Source: JAXLXE01 sp046328115
Lineage (GTDB): Bacteria > Chloroflexota > UBA6077 > JACCZL01
Direction of reading: 5' to 3'
Assembly (NCBI GenBank): GCA_046328115.1
Contig: JAXLXE010000001.1
Location: 2,418,001-2,482,000 of the forward strand
DNA: 64,000 nt
Shown: piece by piece, positions 59,851 through 64,000 of the stretch
How positions within the stretch are numbered: position 1 is the first letter of the stretch
Layout of the letters: every line of letters starts with the position of its first letter
The notes under the pieces: generated by a model
What the model was told of the DNA's origin: nothing
What the model saw: only the letters and a program-made list of their open reading frames with translations
The model's database searches: none
Position numbers and translations under genes: made by a program

Positions 59851-60543
59851 TCACCGTCCTACGTTCTCGAGCCGGGCAATCCAGTCGGAGAATATGGGAC
59901 ACGCTGCCCGAATTCGGCTCAAGCCAATTCGCTCGGCGACGACGGGTCCGTGGTACGCCTTGTCGTACCCGCTCAAGCTCTGCTTGATTCGTGTAGCAGG
60001 GGAAGTCTCCGGCCTGTCATTCACGTCCTCAGGTGTCCGCACGCGGTGTCCATCGATCGCTCCAGCCAGACGCCGCACGAGAGCCGGCCGAGCTTGCCTC
60101 CCGCTGACTACTGCCACCAACAGGTCCACATCGGTGAACAGCAACCCCTCGAACTCATGAGCGATGATGCCCGGGATGAACTTCGGATCACTCTTGGCGT
60201 AACCGGCGGCCACCGTGAGGCTCCGATGCAGCGCGGCGACACGGTCCTCGGTCCTGTCAGGCCATGGTGCTGGCAATTCCGGAGCGTCGGATGGAAACCC
60301 GTAAAGATCCAGCATCGTCGTCACGGCATCAAAACGAGCTCGGCGGAGTAAGGCGAGGTCACGCTGCACGTGCGTGATGGTCATTCCGTGGCCGCCCTTA
60401 TGGCGACCGCCCCGCGGCGTGACGGAGGTCGTGATGAGCGTGACCTCAGCAGAAACGCCGTGCGCCTGCAGATGCGGCCGCAGCAGTCGTCGCGCAAACT
60501 CGCCCTCTGTCTGGCCCTCGCAAAGCACGGCCAATCGTCTCAC
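59851..60543 (-). CDS. DUF4276 family protein, TOPRIM-like, partner of AAA ATPase
   Basis: A 230-residue protein with LAVLCEGQTEGEFARRLL at the start, matching the acidic E-G-x-T-E motif of OLD-type TOPRIM domains. HEFEGLLFTDVDLL is a second acidic segment. GTG 60543 overlaps the stop of the ATPase gene by 4 bp (GTGA); earlier starts lie inside the ATPase gene. Gene pairs of an OLD-like ATPase and a TOPRIM-like protein occur in anti-phage systems, so a nuclease effector role is a reasonable inference. Confidence 0.78.
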   Translation of the reverse strand: MRRLAVLCEGQTEGEFARRLLRPHLQAHGVSAEVTLITTSVTPRGGRHKGGHGMTITHVQRDLALLRRARFDAVTTMLDLYGFPSDAPELPAPWPDRTEDRVAALHRSLTVAAGYAKSDPKFIPGIIAHEFEGLLFTDVDLLVAVVSGRQARPALVRRLAGAIDGHRVRTPEDVNDRPETSPATRIKQSLSGYDKAYHGPVVAERIGLSRIRAACPIFSDWIARLENVGR

Positions 60544-61688
60544 GGTGTTGCGCCCAGCACCCCCTTCTCCCACACGTTGCCCAGCGAATACTCCTCGAGC
60601 CAGGGTTCGACCTCGCCCGGATCAAGTCGCCGCAGCACCGATGCGCCATCCTGACGGTCCACCACAACTACGGCCGCGGGATCGCCGATGGCGCTGAGGA
60701 GCGCCGCCGACTGCGTAGAGATAACGATCTGCATGTGCCGTGACGCAAGCCGCAACAACGACGCGAGGATATTCACGGCGTAGGGGTGCAGACCCAGCTC
60801 AGGCTCGTCGATGGTGACCGTGTATGGTCGGTTCGGATGATCCGCGGGCTGGAGCAGGAGCGTTGCCAGGCAGATGAACCGAAGCGTGCCATCGGAAAGC
60901 TGGTGCGGCCCGAATTCCGCCATCGAGCCGCGCTCACGCCAACGCAGCAGCATGCGCTGAGGGTTCTCGCGTGACATGTCAAGCACGAAATCATCGAACA
61001 GCGGAAAGGCGCGCCGCACAGCCTCTCGAATAGCCTCGTAGCTGTCCGCGTCCGACCAGGCTATCGCATGCAAGAACGGTGCCAGGTTGCCAGCGTTGGG
61101 GAAGAGGAATCGATCATCCGCCGTCGAAGCGTACTGCTTCACCGCGGCCTGATCGGACGTGTCGTGAAAGTGGTACGACCGCCAGCGGACCAGCCGGAAT
61201 CGGACGAACGACGCGGTACTCCCCTTAGGTCCAGACTCGCGCATAGCCTCGTCGAGGCGCGACTCGTCGTGGCCACCCAGCAGATCGTACTCACGCGGAC
61301 GCGATCCCCGTCGCTGGAACGACAGCCGCTCATCCGCAAAGATCAGTCGATCGGGTGCTACGTGCGTGAGCTCTAGCTCGTACCGGTTCGTCCCCGTGTC
61401 GGAAAGGAACTCAAGTGCCACTGCCAGCCTGGGAGTCTGCTTGCTGCCATAGTGCAACATCGCCGACCCTCCCCCCTGGCTCTGCACAAAGAGCTGAAGT
61501 CGCCGCTCGGTCAACGCGTTGAGCATGCGGAAAATGCTCAAGAAGTTGGACTTGCCGGCGCCGTTCGCGCCGATCAGTACGTTTATCGCCCCGAGCTGAA
61601 TGTCGACGGTGCGTAGCGACTTGAAGCCCTCGACCCGAACACGCTGCACCGCGTCCAACATGGTGGGGGATCCATCGCTGGCGATCAT
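60540..61688 (-). CDS. AAA/OLD-like ABC-type ATPase
   Basis: A 382-residue SMC/RecF-like ATPase of the AAA_21 group: VRVEGFKSLRTVDIQLGAINVLIGANGAGKSN (Walker A), signature-like HQLSDGTLRF, Walker B TVTIDEPELGLHP, and the H-loop region VISTQSAALLSA. ATG 61688 is chosen because TATGAT ends 7 nt before it; ATGs at 61700 and 61661 are alternatives. It overlaps the DUF4276 gene, forming a two-gene unit. Confidence 0.88.
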   Translation of the reverse strand: MIASDGSPTMLDAVQRVRVEGFKSLRTVDIQLGAINVLIGANGAGKSNFLSIFRMLNALTERRLQLFVQSQGGGSAMLHYGSKQTPRLAVALEFLSDTGTNRYELELTHVAPDRLIFADERLSFQRRGSRPREYDLLGGHDESRLDEAMRESGPKGSTASFVRFRLVRWRSYHFHDTSDQAAVKQYASTADDRFLFPNAGNLAPFLHAIAWSDADSYEAIREAVRRAFPLFDDFVLDMSRENPQRMLLRWRERGSMAEFGPHQLSDGTLRFICLATLLLQPADHPNRPYTVTIDEPELGLHPYAVNILASLLRLASRHMQIVISTQSAALLSAIGDPAAVVVVDRQDGASVLRRLDPGEVEPWLEEYSLGNVWEKGVLGATP

Positions 61689-61695
61689 GGTCGGG

Positions 61696-61701
61696 ATCAT
61701 A
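61696..61701 (-). promoter_or_regulatory. -10 box of the ATPase-DUF4276 unit
   Basis: TATGAT on the minus strand, 7 nt before ATG 61688; leaderless layout. Confidence 0.4.
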
Positions 61702-61763
61702 ACGCCCGGGGGTGGTCCCCACATTCGACGACCACCCCCGGCTATTGGCGCGGGATAGCGCTC

Positions 61764-62960
61764 CTAGTAAGCCTTCCGCAAGAGCGCCATCACCTCGTCT
61801 TGATTGCGGAACGACCGCGGCCCGGCGATGGATCGCGGCGCGTGCTGCGCCCACACGCGCTCGGCGCAGGTCTGCAGCATCGCCTCGGTCACGTTGTGCG
61901 TTCGAAGCGGCTCGTTCATCTCCGTCTCGTTGCGGAGTCGGTCAATCGCCGCCAGGCAGCGCTGCGCACCCTCGGCCGCCGAGAGGCCGTCCACGTTCTC
62001 GCCCAGCGCGTGCGCGATGTCCGCCAGCTTCTCCTGGCAGCCGGGCGCCACCCACTCCAGCACGTGGGGCAGCATGAGTCCGATCAGCCGCCCGTGGGGA
62101 AGGTGGGTCAGGTCACCGAGCACCTCAGCGTAGGTGTGGACGTGGATCAGCCCGGCGGCAGGGAACGAGGTGCCCACCATGGTGGCCGCGCCCAGCATGC
62201 CGGCCCGAGCTTCGATGTCCGCGCCGTTGGCAAACGCTCGCGGCAGGTACTTCCCGATCGCCTCGATGGCCTTCATCAGAAGCGTGTCCGCGTAAGGGTT
62301 GACCTGACGCGTCAACACGCCCTCGATGCCTTGGGAGAGCGCGTCAAAGCCCGTGTCCGCGGTGACACGCGGCGGCATGGAGACGGTGAGCTCCGGGTCA
62401 CACAGCGCCACCGTTGGCCGGACCAGCGGCCCACCGGCCCAGAGCTTGACACCGGACTCCTTATCAAACGCGCCCGCGCCGGCCGTCGCCTCCGCGCCCG
62501 TGCCCGCCGTGGTCGGCACCGTGATCACGTCTGGGCCCTTCTTGGTAGCCACCTTGGCCGGCGCCCAGTTGGCGCTGGTCCGTCGCTGCGCGTAATCCTG
62601 AAACTTGCCGCCGTTGCCCACGAGCAGCGAGACGGCCTTGGCGCTGTCCATAGAGCTTCCGCCGCCGACGGCGACGATCAGGTCGCAGCCGCGGTCGCGG
62701 AACATGGCCTCCGCCGCCTCGACCGATTCGATGGTCGGCTCCGTCACGACCCCGCTGAACACCTCAACACGGATGCCGGCCTCTTTGAGCGACTCCTCGA
62801 TCGTCTTGGTCAGCCCCAGCCCGTACAACCCGGCGTCCGTCATGAGCAACACCGCGGACGCATTGAACTCACGGGCGATAGCGCCAGCCTGCTTTGCCTT
62901 CCCAACGCCAAAATCGATCCGCGTCATTGGCCCGAAGCGGAAGTCGGTCAACCAGCTCAC
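61764..62960 (-). CDS. Iron-type (group III) alcohol dehydrogenase with altered metal ligands
   Basis: A 398-residue NAD(P)-dependent dehydrogenase: VAVGGGSSMDSAKAV and PTTAGTGAEATAGA are the coenzyme motifs. Metal ligands in the family are Asp-His-His-His. Here the Asp is present (TGFDALSQGIE) but the next His is Gln (family DALSHxIE). The third ligand position falls in TYAEVLGDLTHLPHG, where Glu appears instead of His; the last His (PHG) is kept. GTG 62960 follows GGAGGACAC. Substrate unknown; the changed site may use another metal or have a different activity. Confidence 0.88.
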   Translation of the reverse strand: MSWLTDFRFGPMTRIDFGVGKAKQAGAIAREFNASAVLLMTDAGLYGLGLTKTIEESLKEAGIRVEVFSGVVTEPTIESVEAAEAMFRDRGCDLIVAVGGGSSMDSAKAVSLLVGNGGKFQDYAQRRTSANWAPAKVATKKGPDVITVPTTAGTGAEATAGAGAFDKESGVKLWAGGPLVRPTVALCDPELTVSMPPRVTADTGFDALSQGIEGVLTRQVNPYADTLLMKAIEAIGKYLPRAFANGADIEARAGMLGAATMVGTSFPAAGLIHVHTYAEVLGDLTHLPHGRLIGLMLPHVLEWVAPGCQEKLADIAHALGENVDGLSAAEGAQRCLAAIDRLRNETEMNEPLRTHNVTEAMLQTCAERVWAQHAPRSIAGPRSFRNQDEVMALLRKAY

Positions 62961-63139
62961 GTGTCCTCCACAGTCCCTCGTCGCGCCTTCGCCATCGCGC
63001 GACGACCGGCGTCGCGACCACCAGATCCGGCGGCCGGCGCGACATCATACGACGGTTCCGCTTCCGGGTGGGCGATGCTGCACGTCCGCCGCCGGAACCT
63101 GGGCACTGGACTGTGCGTTCACCGACTTCCTGGCTCCGC

Positions 63140-63145
63140 TATCAT
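63140..63145 (+). promoter_or_regulatory. -10 box upstream of the PhnD-like gene
   Basis: TATCAT lies 93 bp before GTG 63239; the 12-bp repeat array would then be in the transcribed leader. Confidence 0.35.
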
Positions 63146-63181
63146 TCCACCGATCTCCGAGCCTCCCATCGAGCATTGGCC

Positions 63182-63229
63182 TTCACAGACCGATTCACAG
63201 ACCGATTCACAGACCGATTCACAGACTGA
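63182..63229 (+). repeat. 12-bp tandem repeat, 4 copies (CACAG core)
   Basis: TTCACAGACCGA three times and TTCACAGACTGA once, without gaps, ending 9 bp before the start of the PhnD-like gene, in its sense orientation. Confidence 0.75.
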
Positions 63230-63238
63230 GGTGCTGCT

Positions 63239-64000
63239 GTGCGGCTCAACGTTTTCATTCTCATGGCCACCATCGTCGCGGCCGCCCTGGTCGCATGCAC
63301 TCGCGTGGTCAACGAGCCCGGCACGCCGGCCAACCCCATCAAGATGGCCATCGTCCCGTTCCTGGAGACCTCGCGTCTCGTCAAGGGGATGCAGTCGCTG
63401 TCCGAGGCGCTCGAGAAGGAGACCGGCCTGAAATACACGGGCGAGGTACCGACAAGCTACGTCGCGGTGGTCGAGGCCATGTGCGCCGACCGAGTGGACA
63501 TCGGGTGGCTCAGCCCCCTGGCCTACATCCTCGCCCGCGAGAAGTGCGGCGCGGACATGTCGCTCGTATCCGTCACCCGCGTGGGCACCAGCTACCGAGG
63601 CGCCATCATCGCCCGGAAGGACTCCGGCATCAAGTCGGTCGAGGAGCTCAAGGGCAAGCGGTTCGCCTGGGTAGATCCGGCCTCCACATCCGGCTATCTC
63701 ATGCCCAGGGGCGTGATTCAGGCAAAGGGACTGGTGCCAGACGTGGGCTTCAGCCAGCAGATCTTCGCCGGCGGGCACGACAAGGTGGGCCTCGCGGTGG
63801 CCCAGAAGCAGGTGGACGCCGGCGCCATGGGCAAGGACACGTTCGCTCGGCTGCCCCAGGTGTATCCGAATGCACTGGAGGAGCTTTTCATCCTCGCCGA
63901 GACACCGGACATTCCAAACGATGGCGTGGCCTTCCGCAAGGGGCTTCCGCCGGAGGTGGTGAAGAAGACCAGCGAGGCGCTGCTCAAGCTCACCTCCAAT
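63239..64000 (+). CDS. PhnD-type phosphate/phosphonate ABC binding lipoprotein (runs past window end)
   Basis: About 253 residues are visible, without a stop. A lipoprotein signal (FILMATIVAAALVAC) is followed by KMAIVPFLETSRLVKGMQSL, a mid segment VDIGWLSPLAYILA, SVEELKGKRFAWVDPASTSGYLMPRG and FAGGHDKVGLAVAQKQVDAGAM, all hallmarks of PhnD/PtxB-like binding proteins. The ligand could be phosphonate, phosphite or another small anion. GTG 63239 has GAGGTG upstream. Transport genes are presumably to the right of the window. Confidence 0.9.
   Translation, partial: MRLNVFILMATIVAAALVACTRVVNEPGTPANPIKMAIVPFLETSRLVKGMQSLSEALEKETGLKYTGEVPTSYVAVVEAMCADRVDIGWLSPLAYILAREKCGADMSLVSVTRVGTSYRGAIIARKDSGIKSVEELKGKRFAWVDPASTSGYLMPRGVIQAKGLVPDVGFSQQIFAGGHDKVGLAVAQKQVDAGAMGKDTFARLPQVYPNALEELFILAETPDIPNDGVAFRKGLPPEVVKKTSEALLKLTSN

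Noticed and set aside
63182..63229. 12-bp repeats as part of a coding region (DRFTDRFTD)
   Set aside because: The frame stops at once and the array sits between a promoter-like box and a GTG start; similar arrays precede two other genes.
63119..63778. Minus-strand 219-codon frame at the right edge
   Set aside because: It runs opposite to a clear PhnD-like lipoprotein and shows no protein family signal.

Overview
The window is a high-GC bacterial chromosome segment, and almost every stretch is coding. The sequence suggests a Chloroflexota-like organism. Lipoproteins carry Tat-type signals and long Ala/Pro/Lys linkers. The efflux system is MacAB-like with no outer-membrane channel gene nearby. 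Other pointers are an OpcA next to Zwf, an LmeA-like lipid-binding protein, and many flavin, CoA and ABC-transporter genes. The taxon is an inference; no rRNA, tRNA or CRISPR array was found.

Layout: 1-2.5 kb is an overlapping pentose-phosphate operon (zwf end, opcA, rpiA). 2.7-4.0 kb is a selenoprotein of the glycine/proline-reductase B family, read through an in-frame TGA with a SECIS-like hairpin. 4.1-9.4 kb holds a WD40 protein with a degenerate kinase-like head, an acyl-CoA dehydrogenase and an unknown protein. 9.4-13.6 kb is a small membrane peptide, a two-component system and an exported C39 protease. 14.3-18.6 kb is a MacAB-like exporter with an extraordinarily long coiled-coil adaptor, followed by an ABC exporter, a secreted glycosidase, malic enzyme, an orphan regulator and a sigma factor. 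25.5-36 kb has a TlpA thioredoxin, an LCP enzyme, a sugar ABC operon, a BNR/sialidase-like protein, an MFS carrier and a one-chain fusion of two Dpp-type permeases. 37.6-38.3 kb is a decayed toxin-antitoxin pair in which both genes are broken. 38.3-47.9 kb is metabolic: rlmD, thioesterase, glycosyltransferase, CoA transferase, hydrolase, aminotransferase, flavin oxidoreductase and aldo/keto reductase.

The most striking region is 47.9-50.9 kb. A three-gene HipBST toxin-antitoxin module faces a divergent HipA-like kinase plus DUF3037 pair. Between them four copies of a 16-bp palindrome are spaced at exactly 71 bp. Then come an oligopeptide transporter without ATPases (51-54.8 kb) and urease genes split by two inserted, duplicated Uma2 genes (54.9-59 kb). 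An AAA ATPase plus DUF4276 pair with a defence-like layout follows (59.9-61.7 kb), then an iron-type alcohol dehydrogenase with altered metal ligands and the start of a PhnD-type binding protein.

Two regulatory themes recur. Several genes have a TANNNT box 6-8 nt before the start codon, as expected for leaderless mRNAs. Three genes are preceded by 12-bp tandem repeats with a CACAG core in the same orientation.
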